Part shown: one piece after another, positions 10,112-21,286 of the stretch
Position numbering within the stretch: position 1 is the first letter of the stretch
Layout of the letters: each line of letters begins with the position of its first letter
Origin: Tribonema minus
Lineage: Eukaryota > Sar > Xanthophyceae > Tribonematales > Tribonemataceae
Reading direction: 5' to 3'
Assembly: GCA_017506865.1 (NCBI GenBank)
Contig: JAFCMP010000224.1
Coordinates: forward strand, 434,001-498,000
Length of the DNA stretch: 64,000 bases
The notes under the pieces: model-generated
The model's database searches: none
What the model saw: only the letters and a program-made list of their open reading frames with translations
Told to the model about the DNA's origin: nothing
Program-made: the position numbers and the translations under genes

Positions 10112-13100
10112 TCAGGCGTGCTTACCGCCTCCACTGTTGGAGGCTGAGCCCGTGGGGAAGGGGGGTGCGTCGACTGTGTTGATGAGGCCATCGCCATTCT
10201 GCGAAGTAGCAAAATCGTGGCATGAGAGCACGGAGGTTGGGGATTAGATCAGTGCGAGGTGTTGCGTGTTGTTGGCGTGACCTCATGCACTAAAAGGCAA
10301 TCAAAGCATCGACATTTGCATTGGTGCTGTCGTTACCTGTTGTTGCAGGTCTGACGCCATCGGGCATCGTGATGAACCAATGCGGTTTTTACTCTGGCAA
10401 ATCCCACTTGCACCGCACCTGCAGGCAGACTAATACGCAGCCTCATGCAGGCTGAACAAAGCCAGCGCTGCCACTGACAGCATTGACACAGGCAGGTTCA
10501 CACACAGCAGGTGCGCAAAGGGGGGACCCTTACCACGTCCTGAAGGGGGACGACCGCGGGCAGGACCTGAGGCAGGCCCTGGGGCGTGTACTGCAGCAGG
10601 CTGTCGCGGAACGCCTCGATCTCATCGGCAGAGTTGAGGTCCCACTCGCCGTCGTCCTTGTCCTCCAGGAACCAGGTGCTGCAGTTTTGGCAGAGGTGAC
10701 GTGCCAGTGGGGGGCAGAGGGGTTGAGGTTTAGCTCGCGACACCCGACGCATGACCTAAGTACTGCTTTCATGTGTGTTGATGCGGTGAGCTGCACCAGA
10801 GCGCATGCTACGCTTCGTGCCAGCAGTGCTCAGGTTGTGAAAAAAAGACACACGTGCCAGTGCGCCAAAAAGTCACACAGCCAAGTAGCACAAACAGGCG
10901 AGGGTCCGCCAATAAGCTTCGGGGATTATGTGCACGAGTCGATTAGACATTTAGGTTGTCTATTCAGTTGAGTGGTAGTGAATGGTGCTGTCATGAGCTG
11001 AGCAATACTTACGTGAATCTGCTCAGCTGAACATGCTCACACAAATCTGCTCACATGAAGCTGCTGAGTTTTGCATGTTGGAAGTCTCCACAACCCTCTC
11101 ACACCACGTTGCAGCAAAACGAGTCCTCCCTGATTCATTCCCCAACAAGTCCATGTTCCACTGAGAAGCTGCTGGTGGTAGCAAACACAACTGCACTGGG
11201 CGCACATCGCGTCATCGCGTGATGCTTACATTTGTTCCACGCGCGGGTACAGGGTAGGGAAAGCAGCAAACGCGTCTCGGATCCAGCCCGCCTGTGCACA
11301 CAGGAACCAAAAGCTCAAGCGTACAAAATGCGAAGTCAGAAGCCAGTTCAAGTACATCATCGCAAGTGGTACGGTTTCAGCGCACACGTCCGCTCTGATA
11401 GCCGAGTGCAAGCACCTGTGGATGTGCAGATATTGCTGCTATGTAGGTGATGACGCCCAAGCTCACGCCGCCGTTGATGATCAGAAAACAGAAATTGCTG
11501 CTATGAAGGCGATGACGCCCAAGCTCACGCCGCCGTTGGTGATCAGAAAACAGGGATGGTGCCTGGATGACCCAGCACGTGTAATCAAAGTGCGAGTTGA
11601 AGACGAACACAAACACTCGCTAGATCAGCACACAAACCCTCAGACCCGAGGGCAAATGCAGACCTTCCGTCGTCGCTGACTGCAGCAGACGAACACAAAC
11701 ACTCGCTAGATCAGCACACAAACCCTCAGACCCGAGGGCAAATGCAGACCTTCCGTCGTCGCTGACCACAGCAACTGACTCAAACTTCTGTAACCAACTT
11801 CAACTTGCGACGCTCCACACGCACCTTGTCCTCGCCAGCCATGCCCACGGTGCCCATCTCGCCGACGCCGAGCGGCGCGCTCGTGGGCAGGGCGGCCATC
11901 TGATCATACCCTAATTGGAAGACGTCGGGCCACGTCTGCCACTGCGTGTGGAACTGGTCCGTGCCGGCGCGGTTGTAGGCACTGCAGACGACCATGTCAA
12001 CGACGTCGTCGCCCGGCCACCATGCCGAGAACGGCGTCTTCTTGTCGTTGGCGCCGTTGACGCAGTTGTAGCCCAGCTGTGCGGGTGCGGGCGCGCGCGG
12101 GTGCAGAATATGGGCGCATTGGAGATTGGGTTAGAGTCAGAGTTAGAGTAAGGGTTAGGGTTAGGATTAAGGTTAGGCGTAGAGACTGCGAAAGCGCATA
12201 TATAAATAGTGCGGTTCTTTTACTTCAAGTTGGAAGCTGCGCATGCGTGCGCGTGCGTGCGTGTGGCGCGGATGGATGCATGAGAATCTGACCATCAGCT
12301 CAGGTTTGCACTTCAAGTGTGAAGCTGATGTTCGGAGGGTCGCTGCATCGTAGCGCCGCCCTCATGTCACTGGACACTGCCGCTGCGACTACAAACATGC
12401 GAGTGTCAGCCAGTGACACTGCCGCTGCGACTACAAACATGCGAGTGTCACTGCATTCAACTGCACATCCAACCAGTCTGCCATCTGTGGCAGGTAAAAG
12501 GCGCACGGCTGAGAGACCATGCCTGCCCAGAACAGGTGCGTCACCCGCGGCAGTCGTAAGCAACCTCACCTGGAACTTGATGTTGGCGCCCTTGGCGGTG
12601 AGCACCTGGTACACGTGGCGGTAGGCCCTGATGAAGTTCTGGATAGTGTTGGTGCCGCCCATGTACGTACCCCACGGGTACCAGTCGCCGTTCTGCAGGG
12701 TCGCAATTAATCGCAAAAAAGGCGCGGCGGACACATAGGGGTGAGGGCCAAGGCTGAGATTAGGGTTGGGGCTGGAGGGCACAGCGCATGTATCTCACCT
12801 ACGTACACAAGCAACATGCTGGGCAATCGACGACACACCCACATCATCGCAAGCGCGCTGGGGGAAATGGTACCCAGGCTACAGTCATGCCTTCATGAAT
12901 GGTCAGCATCCATGCACGATGAGGTCACGCTCGCATGGCAGCAATGCTCAACTCATGCAAAGTGCCACACAGCTGTTCTATGCATCGGCCGCGCCAAGCT
13001 TGCAAGACCATAGGCAGCTGTGTGAGTGTCATGCAACAACGCGCGCGTCGATGCACAAGCTCAGGCCAAGAATATGTGATTGCAGCCATGAACTGGCGAC

Positions 13101-14835
13101 CATGAAGCGAGAGCACAAACAAGGCTGTTTCTGAACTTACAAATTTGATGCACAAACACAGGCCAAGCATACGTGGGTGCAGCCATCAACTGGCAGCCAT
13201 GCAGCGAGCGCACAAATAAGGTTGTTTCTGAACTTACAAACTCGTGCATGGGCCGGACCCACACTTCGCGGTTGCCATCCTTGATGAGTTCATCCGCAAA
13301 CTTGTACAGGTACTTGTCGTAGAGGCCGTCGCCGATCTGCTTCAGGTTGGTCGTGAGGGTGTCCAGGAACTGGACGACAAGGACCTGTGCACACACAACA
13401 CAACATGGACATGTGTGGTTGAGCATCATCGAGGCAAGAGGTTTCCTCAGAGTCGGCGTGATGAAAGAGCATTTCGTGACAGCAGTCATCAGGTTGAGCG
13501 CCGTCGAGGCAGTATGATCAATTCAATCAGAGGCGGTCTGATGCGAGCTGTTTGTGGCAGCAATGGCAGGGTGAGATGAATGATGAGACACAGTACATGC
13601 GTTGTCAAATGTCAACCAATGCACGTGCGGTCGTTGTTCTGGCCATCAGCAAGAGAGGGAGGGTGCTGTCGCCCAACGTCCTCCCTTGTGCCAGCGTTGT
13701 CTGTGCGACTGCCTGATGTGGTCCTCATGGTTATTCAAACAACATCTGCTCCAGTACACGCAGCTTGGACACACACCTGATGGCAAACAATGGCCTGCAG
13801 TGTAAGACGCGCATGTGCACACAGTAGCAACTGATGTCGATCATGCTGCTGATACAGTTGATGATACTCACCACTTTGAAACCCTGGTCCAGGTAGTTCT
13901 TGACGAGGAAGGGGTACCTGTGGCAGCGCTCAGCAGCACAGGCAAAAACAGCTGAGAATGTGGCCGATGATTGTAGTGCATGGGTATCAAGCAGCATGTC
14001 GACGTCAACGCAAAGCGAGGTGAGTATGCTACCAGGCCGGCTATCGTAACCTGCGCTGAGTGGCGACATGTGCTGCAGTGCCACCGCTTCACAGAAGGAC
14101 AAAAAAGTGCAATATCAGCATAGCACATTCAAGAACCATGCATCTCTGGCATAAGCGACCGTTAAATGATAAAAAAAAGCTGGCGTGCCACACGACTGTG
14201 GCACAAGGCAGTTGTCTGTCTCACCTCATGGTCTTGATGAAGCCGAACTTGGTGACCACCTGAAACTGGGCGTTGAGCTCCTCTTCTCTGTAGACAGGCT
14301 CCAGTATGTCTGCGATGCCGACATCAAGCAGACCTGGCACGGTGCGAGTCGATGGGTGAGCCTTCCTTGTTGTGGGGACAGGTACTACGTCGCCAACGCC
14401 AGCGTTGGCAGAACCACCGTTCGCGGCAGTGTCAACACCACCGGAAGCAGAGCTGCCGCGGTGGCGAGTCACGCCGTACACTGTCAATGCAGCGACAGGC
14501 AGCAGGGCCAGCAAACAGCACACACTGCCAAACATCCTCCGGTTGCTCTTGCGAGCAGCCGCATCCTTGGATGGTGCGCAGCTTGGCACGCAACTAAACG
14601 GAGCGCGCGGAGATTGGGAGCCGTCGGCAGTAGTGGTTGCGACGGCGGCCGTCTCGACGTCAGCAGGCATGGTTGCGGTACGCCTGACCGATCCGAGCAC
14701 CGGCGTCCCCTCTCGGTGCCCCGTGTGCGCGCTGTGCTCGGTGGTGTCCCCGGCTAGTGTTGCTGCAGGTACTGTGTGCTGTTGCTCTGCTGATGTGTGA
14801 GTGAACATCTTGCGCGCACGCTCGGCGTGATGCAT
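10112..14835 (-). CDS. GH26-like glycoside hydrolase with N-terminal membrane anchor
   Basis: Probable beta-mannanase or related endo-glycanase. Exons on the minus strand: 14835-14225, 13917-13872, 13384-13238, 12692-12570, 12076-11825, 11291-11230, 10678-10534 and 10198-10112; phases agree and give 490 residues. Alternative starts are 14808 and 14670. A hydrophobic segment at residues 101-122, preceded by Lys/Arg, suggests a type II membrane protein with a luminal or extracellular catalytic domain. The signature VWVRPMHEF/NGDWYPWG spans two exons; Glu267 of RPMHE fits the GH26 acid/base and Glu382 of GVGEMGTV the nucleophile. The C-terminal ITWFLEDKDDGEWDLNS block fits the last strand and helix of the barrel. 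The final small exon (NGDGLINTVDAPPFPTG) is less certain. Introns hold several tandem duplications. Substrate cannot be read from sequence. Confidence 0.78.
11420..11765. repeat. Two pairs of tandem duplications in a GH26 intron
   Basis: A unit of about 70 bp containing GATGACGCCCAAGCTCACGC occurs at about 11448 and 11511. A second unit of about 86 bp containing CACTCGCTAGATCAGCACAC occurs at about 11602-11680 and again at 11688-11765, nearly identical. Confidence 0.85.
12120..12182 (+). repeat. Interstitial telomere-like tract
   Basis: Degenerate run of GGGTTAG / AGTTAGAG / GGATTAAGG units inside an intron of the GH26 gene. Confidence 0.7.
12360..12450. repeat. Tandem duplication of about 45 bp
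   Basis: GACACTGCCGCTGCGACTAC followed by AAACATGCGAGTGTCA occurs twice in direct succession within a GH26 intron. Confidence 0.8.
13040..13237 (-). repeat. Echo copies of the end of GH26 exon 3 with its donor
   Basis: On the minus strand the exon end CATGCACGAGTTT plus GTAAGTTCAGAAACA recurs about 99 bp downstream as GTGCATCAAATTT plus GTAAGTTCAGAAACA. A third, weaker start (TTGGCCTGAGCTTGTGCATC) follows. Confidence 0.75.
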
Positions 14836-15659
14836 GATGCATAAAGTTGCCAAGCTTATTCACGCTGCAAATGCCCAAGGCTGGCTCTCTCATCAGTTGT
14901 TCAGCTCGACCCGTCAAACCTTTGAAGGGTTCAACTTCAACGCTGACCAAAATTTGAACACGAGCACTCGGCGCCAGCCTGTTTCAGTGAGCCCTGATGT
15001 TGCACTACAGGGACCGCAAGCTAAGCTTGCAGCATAGGTTCACTAGCTTGCCCCGAGAATCGCTCGGTACACAGCATAGATCATGGTCGCCGAAAGACAA
15101 CGATTGAGGCTTACAGGCAAGGATTCCACGCCGCCTTCAGAGCGATAGAGCTAAGACGTCTACCAGCGGAGGTAAGCGCTACAAGGCACTGTGCATTTTG
15201 TTTATCTGGCGTAAAACGTTGTGCTTGTGCTTGTGTGTGAAGTTCGATTGTTGCGGTCGACTCAGAAACTCTCAGGCAGCTAATGTCACAAGGCTGCACG
15301 TTGTTGCTGCAGGTAGCTGCAGCCAAGCACGGCCGCGGCCACAGGTAGACAATTCAAGCGTCGCCGGCCATGGCACATTCACAAAGCTACAAACGTACCC
15401 TCCTCCATGCATATAGATGCCCACTGCATGTTTTTAAAGTATCACCCATGCACACCTGCAATGCCATTGATATTAAATATGTTGACATACATTGACATGT
15501 GAGGCAGAGGTAGCAGCGGCTGGGAATTTCAGAGTGAAAAACTATGGGGCCTGCAGCAGTGCCCCTTATTATGCCAAGTGCAAGAGGAACCACAGACATC
15601 ATTTGCTGCACGGCGTCTACGCAGGAGCGCACAGTGTTGTTAGTTTGCGAGGGGTGTTA
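14836..15659. other. No gene recognised
   Basis: Upstream flank of the GH26 gene. Nothing coding is supported. It contains a CTTCAACGCTGACC-like motif near 14932. Confidence 0.4.
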
Positions 15660-15826
15660 AGTTGAAGTTGTGGGCGCATACATAGCCATCAGCCATCACA
15701 CCAGCAGCGTGTGCTGTCCATCATGTGCGACATTGCCATGGCAGCAGTGGCTCCCTGCAAACTACACAGTACGCGTTGTGCATCCTGTTATGAGTGGCCC
15801 TTACTGAGTGCCTTGCATGCCCTGCG
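15660..15826. repeat. Repeat X, first copy (second at about 16675-16848)
   Basis: GTTGTGGGCGCAT, GCCATCAGC, CATCCTGTTATGA and ACTGAGTGC blocks recur in the same order at about 16675-16848. The MYB 5' duplicate sits between the two copies. Confidence 0.75.
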
Positions 15827-16594
15827 CACAGATCAGTGGCATCTTGACAGAGCGGCTGGTAATCCTTAGTTGCTGCAGTCATGCCAGTGACTTGCTGGTG
15901 CAACGCGCTGTAAACGTCATGCGCTGTGTGCGTTGAGTCACAATGCTAGGGACCATCAGCGCCTCCAAGAGATCTCGGCTGGGGGGCTGCCATTTGCAAT
16001 GCATGTATACACACGTGATCATGTGGTAGCACTGGCAGCTGACCGCCTGCTGCAGATGCGCAAGTCATTACCACGGACTATGAGCGCCATGAAAGCGGTC
16101 GTCACGTCGTGGAGCAGCAAGAACACTGAGGTGGGCGGGTGCGAGCAGTCGATGCACATCAGACAACGGCAATTGCTGTTTGGTGTCGTGGCTAGTGGCG
16201 CAACATTGATACGCCATTTGTCCATGGCAATGAGCACGTGTCCACGTCCACAGCCCCTTTTGCCCCCGAATTCGAGTTTGACGTGTGTGTAGAATAAGCA
16301 GGTACACTTCATGTATGCGCAAAAAGGCCCCGTTAAAGTCAATAGCCTCAACCGTGGCTTGCTCATTAGGGGTGCAAGGCAAAGGATAGACACGACAAGC
16401 AAGAAGAGAGCACAGGGCAAGGTCAGGACATCGGTCAGCGTCAAGCACCCTCCTGAAATTTTCTCCGCAGCCTCCAGCGCGACGTGACGTTGCAATGGAC
16501 ATCGCAGTGCCACAGCAGGCCATGCAACAGAACAGGGTGGCTACTACAGGGGCGCCCTCAGCCACAGTGCACGTGCCGCCCGTCAGTGTGTCAC
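15827..16594 (+). repeat. Direct repeat, copy 1: duplicated MYB promoter and 5' end
   Basis: Matches 21287-22056 almost base for base. The first roughly 370 bp appear identical and about 15-20 differences are scattered over the remainder. Homology ends about 33 codons into the MYB coding sequence. Confidence 0.95.
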
Positions 16595-16647
16595 ATTATG
16601 TGTCGCATGGGATGTACTTCAGAAGTATGCAGGACGGCAAAGCATAA
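16495..16647 (+). pseudogene. Truncated 5' copy of the MYB gene fused to foreign sequence
   Basis: The ATG at 16495 opens a 50-residue frame. Its first 33 residues match the MYB N-terminus (MDIAVPQQAM against [10 protein letters not shown]), then it runs into unrelated sequence and stops. No Myb repeat is present. Because the duplicated upstream region is intact, this stub could still be transcribed. Confidence 0.75.
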
Positions 16648-17294
16648 TCAATTTTGTGAGAGTGGAATCAGTCTGAAGTTGTGGGCGCATGGCCATCAGC
16701 AATTACACCAACACCATGTGTCATCCATCACATGCGGCACTGGCAGCAGTGACTCCCTGCTGTTACTAGACAGTGCGTGTTGTGTATCCTGTTATGACTG
16801 ACCCTCACTGAGTGCAGTTCATGCCTTGCACAAGAGCCCTGTGGGCGGGGGGGAGTCCCAGGGAAGCGTGCAGGCAGAGTGCACCACGGCAACACATACA
16901 CTCATAGCTTTGTGCTTACTCACACACTATGTGATTTCAATCAAGAATTGTTGTGTACAAACATGCATGTTGGAAAGCTGGTCCTGCAGAATAGCACACC
17001 GTTGTCAATTTACAGCACGGAACACAGGAGGCGGCACATGCACTCAAAGCGAGCTTGAACCCTTCCTACTGTATGCAATGACACCATGCATGGTCCATAT
17101 ATCTATGTGATAATGCATGGCACGCATCAAACTGGCACAGCATATTGCAGTGACTGAACATGCTCAGCATATAGGTACATGTGGCATCTCAGCCTGAGCT
17201 ATCGATGTGTATGTTGGCACGCCTGGCAAAGCAGGAGTTCAGCACACATGCTTGTTGGTACCACAGGTGTAGCCAGCCCACGCAAGTCACCATT

Positions 17295-17605
17295 GCAAAC
17301 ATTTGGCAAGGACCAGCCATGGGAGTTCGTTGCTGACGGGCCGCCAAGTCATCCAACCGCAACCTGCTGCGTGTTCACTTCATACATGGCCCAGTGTGAC
17401 AGCATGCACTGGCAGCTCTGCAAGTCTCGTATATTGCATTGTGGCTTCAGCTGCAGGCAAACCAAGCCAGTTGCCGGTGCAAACAGTAGGCCAGTTCAGC
17501 CATGGAAGTTCCTTGTTGAAGGGTCGCCACGTCAATTGCCCGCAAGTTGCTTTGTGTTGGCATGTCACCTCTATCACCAGTGTCGCTCTCCTGCTAGCCG
17601 TGTAG
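17295..17605 (-). repeat. Two units of a ~180-bp repeat (also at 19724-20363)
   Basis: Each unit contains a CCATGG-GTTC core, GGGTCGCCAA, ACCGCAAC, TGTGACAGCATGCACTGGCA and CTTCAGCTGCAG blocks. Read on the minus strand some units give NSHGWSLPNVCNGDLRGLA-like frames, so they may be echo copies of an exon of the unrecognised minus-strand gene. Confidence 0.65.
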
Positions 17606-17609
17606 CATC

Positions 17610-17770
17610 ACCTTGTTCTTGCCTGCAGCAGCCCATGAGCAAGTGTTGTCGTGTCGTCGTAACAGCCCCACTGAAACCCGAATCTTGTACCCGAGGCATT
17701 CCAGCCGTTGGTCGTTTGCTCAAAACACGCAGAACGCGTGTCGCCCAGGTAGCTCTTGCCAACATCCCAA
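17610..17770 (-). other. Putative exon of an unrecognised minus-strand gene
   Basis: The minus strand gives an open stretch including SYLGDTRSACFEQTTNGW and GTRFGFQWGCYDDTT, ending LAHGLLQ before GCAAGA, which could be a rare GC donor. The amino-acid composition looks like folded protein, unlike the other frames. The corresponding part of unit B is degraded. Function unknown. Confidence 0.4.
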
Positions 17771-18332
17771 GAAACGGCTACCGTGGCTCATGTGCATTAC
17801 TGAGGGAAAATCAGCCAGCCACAGCCCGAGCATGACATACCTTATCTTCATTGGTGTGCAACTTGCTCAACAGCTGCATTGGGAAAGACACACGTGTACA
17901 GTAGTAGCTGAGCCTAGTCATTGCTCAGCAGTTTATTCCAGGTTCTGTTGCGGCTCCAGTATTTGCTTCTCAGGCGCTGCTGAGATGGGCTTAGTCGTGG
18001 TTGTCAACACCAGCGCTTGCTGCCATACGAAGCTCAACAGTGCTCGTGAAGCCAGGAGTATGCGAGCTGTTCCGCACGACCACTCCTTCGTCTTGCTGCG
18101 CGCCTACTCTGTGAGCTAGCCTCACCACTTGCTTCTGTCGTGAGCTCAGGTCATTCTTGCGCTCCGCAAGGCAGGCGGGCACTTGCTAGCTGAACATCGT
18201 GATCATGAACACCGGCGACTAGGCGAGGGACCCTTCTGGGCGATCTTTAGGTACTTCGGTGCGCGCGCGATTCTCCACACCGATGCATCTGGGCTTGCTG
18301 ATATTTGCTGTGGGTATGTAAACGTTTGCTTA

Positions 18333-18632
18333 CCGATGCAACCGTTCACCAATCAGCGCGCAGAGGGTCATGTTGCGCAGGGGCATGTTGCCGTCCCAGC
18401 GGAACACCCAGGAATCCTCGAGCTTGTTCTGGCGCTGGCTGCGCGCAGTTTGTTGCTCCAGGCGGCGCTGAGCGTGTGCAGCGCATTGACGCTTGGCACG
18501 TATCGTACTGCAGTCTCAAGCCTGCGGCCCACGGCCTTACAGCGCGTTTGGAATGTCCCACCTGAGGAAGTGAAGTTGTAGTTAACGGCTTTGAAGTTGC
18601 GGATGGTGACTTTCCGGTGAGTGGGGCTGGCT
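18333..18632 (-). other. Two putative exons of an unrecognised minus-strand gene
   Basis: About 18632-18563 reads HRKVTIRNFKAVNYNFTSS and ends in a possible GTGGGA donor. About 18500-18333 reads RLEQQTARSQRQ, NKLEDSWVFRWDGNMPL, RNMTLCALIGERLHR and ends at a GTAAGC donor. The phase between the two is unresolved. No family recognised. Confidence 0.4.
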
Positions 18633-18959
18633 GTGCACATGTGCTTGTCATAGGAGTAGCACCGTCTAGCAGCAAGGAAGACTTTTGAGCCCGCAGCGTG
18701 TGCTTAATCTTATGATCACAGGTTCAACGCGGGACCAATTAGCTGAAGTGATACCTCGTGTGCATGCAAAGACCATTCGCTGAGGTGATGTCTATGACCC
18801 GCTTTGAATGCAGCTTATGCCTTTTCTGCCATAGCTAGAATCCCTCGCCCCCTACTTCCGGAGGTACAAGGGCCTTCCTTGTTGTCGGGGTTTTCGGTGC
18901 ACAGACACAAACCCTTTAAACCCTGCTCACACAATTGGGCTGCTGCAGATCTGCTGCAA

Positions 18960-20900
18960 AATAATAGCCGTGCGGGCTAGGGGAAAGTCCTAGGGACGCG
19001 TGCAGATAGAGTGCACCATGGTGCCACAAAAAGCACCAGGAGCATTGTGTTTGCTCACAAGCTGTGGAAGTTTGATGACAGGGTTGTTGTATTGCAAACG
19101 TGTTAGAAAGCTGGTCATGCAGACAGGCACATTGTTGTCAGTGCACAGCAGCAGACTCTGAGGAAGCAGGGGGCACAGGAGGCGGCACATGTGACAACGT
19201 GTGGAATGAAATAAGCAATATCTTACAAATGCCCAAAAGCTGTTGCAAAACAACACGGGAGCATAACTTTCCTCTAAACTTGAGAGACTTCAAGCACAAA
19301 TTTCAGCCACACTGAGCAGGTAAGCAGCCATTTCGTGCGTTTGAAGGGCTGTGCGAATCCACTGTGAGTTCTGTGACGACTGCTCCACCGCCTGGGGTTA
19401 TCAAAGGCATAATCACACCCGACGCTGCTTCATTGCACACTGCAGATGTGTATGTTGGCAAGCAGGGCAAAGCAGGAGTTCAGCACACAATGGAACATTG
19501 TATGTCATGGTTGTTGACACCACATTATGTAGCTTCAAACGCATACACTGTCCAGAGGAATGCACTTACTCCACGCAGGTTTTATGGCAGTATCAGAAGT
19601 GTGCTATCACGTCCTGCTGTGCCAGCTTGGTCTGCGCCTCAGCTGCTCTCATACCACATGATGCTGTTGACACCAGTGCGTTGTTGGTATGACCTGGCCT
19701 CTTGAAGAATGCATAACCATGGCACCTGCTGCCAGCTGGCAGTCCAATGCTCACATGCGCCAAGTCAACCGAGCACAACTTGCTGCGTGCTCACTGCATG
19801 CATGGCCCAGTGTGACAGCATGCACAGGCAGCTCCGCAAGCCTCGCATGTTGCATATGTCTTCAGCTGCAGTCAGCCCAAGGCAGTCACCATCGAAACTG
19901 GTGGCAAGGACCGGCCATGGCAGTTCAATGCTCATGAGTCGCCAATTCAACCGACCGCAACCTGATGCGTGCTCACTGCATACACGGCCCAGTGTGACAG
20001 CATGCACTGGCAGCTCTGCAAGCCTCGCATGTTGCACATGTTCTTCAGCTGCAGCCAGCCCAGGCCAGTCGCCGTTGAAAACAGTTGGCAAGTACCAGCC
20101 ATGAAAATTCATGATTGATGGGTCGCCAAGTCTATCGATCGCAGTCTTCTGCGTGCTCACTGCCCTGTTTGACAGCATGCAGCTCTGCAAGCCTCAGGCT
20201 TCTATGTTGAATCGAGGCTCCAGCTTCAGTCAGCCAGGCCAGTTGCCTTTGCGAACAGTTAGCAAGCACCACCTATGGAGGTTCATTGCTGACGGGTCGC
20301 CAAATCAACCGACCACAATTTGCTGCATACCTGCATGTCACCTTAATCACCAGTGCCGTGCTCCTCCTGCTCGTCGAGCAACTTAACTTGGACTTGCCTG
20401 CAGCAGTCCATCGTCGGAACACAACACGACACGCTCCGTCTGTGAAGGCAGCCCACGCCATGGGTACAGCTTGCTCAACAGCTGGGCTTATGCTGGCAGA
20501 CACGTGTACATAGCTGAGCCTTCATGCTCAGCTCACAAGCCAACCAAGTTGCTGCTTCCCCGCCAGCATTTTATTCGCCGTGATGCTAGTCAGCGCCAGC
20601 ACTTGGTGCCACACGTGGCTCAGCACTGCTTACCGTGAAGCAAGGACTGTTGCTGCACCTCACTCGGCATCAGTTCTTCGCGTGCTGCGTTAGCCTCGCT
20701 CAGGCAGCTCCACTGTGTTGTCCTCCGCGAGCTGTGCCGCACGGCTGCTCCTTCGTGCTGTGCGCGCCTACGCTTTGAACAAGTCTCACCACTTGTTACA
20801 GGCTCATTGGCCTCAGCTGCACTGCTCTCGTTGTCTGTAGCTGTGGTCATGGTGTGACATGAATACCGGCGATTATATCGGGTTTTCGGTGCACAGACAC
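18960..20900. repeat. Tandem segmental duplication, unit B
   Basis: Diverged second copy of 16675-18890. It contains four of the ~180-bp repeat units (about 19724, 19893, 20077 and 20251) where unit A has two. GTTTTCGGTGCACAGACACA occurs at 18890 and again at 20882. Confidence 0.7.
20637..20850 (-). other. Putative first exon, minus strand, unit B
   Basis: An ATG at 20850 opens about 71 codons rich in Glu, Ser and Arg (KRRRAQHEGAAVRHSSRR), ending LLHG before a GTAAGC donor at about 20636. The homologous stretch in unit A (18180-17990) has a related but altered frame. No function assigned. Confidence 0.35.
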
Positions 20901-20999
20901 ACAGACAAACTCTTTTAATCCGAATAAACCTTATTTTGAGGCTTTGTAATTACCCACAGCATCACACAAATGGTCTGCTGCAGATCTGTTGCATCATCA

Positions 21000-21286
21000 T
21001 TATACCTAACAGTATGGTATGTACCATGCACCAAACAGGATGAGAAACAGGCTTCTAGTTCAAAAGTTATTGCGATTTTGGGTCTTTTGCACGATGTGCA
21101 AACGGAGACCTAGTGACTTCGTCCCTAGGAACTAGTGACTTCGTCCCTAGGAATGTTTATAGCAAACAGTGTGGCTGCATCGTGCATCAAACAGAATGAG
21201 AAACGGGTTCTAGTTCAGGAGTTATTGCGATGTAGGGCGTCTGGCACGATGGGTAAACGGAGATCTAGTGACTTCGTCCCTAGGAA
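21000..21286 (+). repeat. Tandem ~130-bp repeat with a CTAGTGACTTCGTCCCTAGG motif
   Basis: The motif occurs three times (about 21110, 21132 and 21264). Two flanking units share CAAACAG-ATGAGAAAC-GG-TTCTAGTTCA-GAGTTATTGCGAT. The array stops exactly where the MYB direct repeat begins. Confidence 0.85.

Larger units (their letters stand above)
16675..18890. repeat. Tandem segmental duplication, unit A
   Basis: Blocks of this unit recur in the same order in 18960-20900. Examples are TTGGAAAGCTGGTC at about 16971 against TTAGAAAGCTGGTC at 19104, GATGTGTATGTTGGCA at 17203 against 19444, and the GTGTGACAGCATGCAC units. The GCACGACCACTCCTTCGT region near 18075 also matches 20740-20760. Divergence is substantial. 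Confidence 0.75.

Noticed and set aside
16019-16565. Minus-strand frames of about 165 codons with a DFNGAFL-EVYL stretch resembling a Copia RT block
   Set aside because: The resemblance is only a few residues, there are no neighbouring RT motifs, and the same frames recur in the 21.5-kb copy because the DNA is duplicated.
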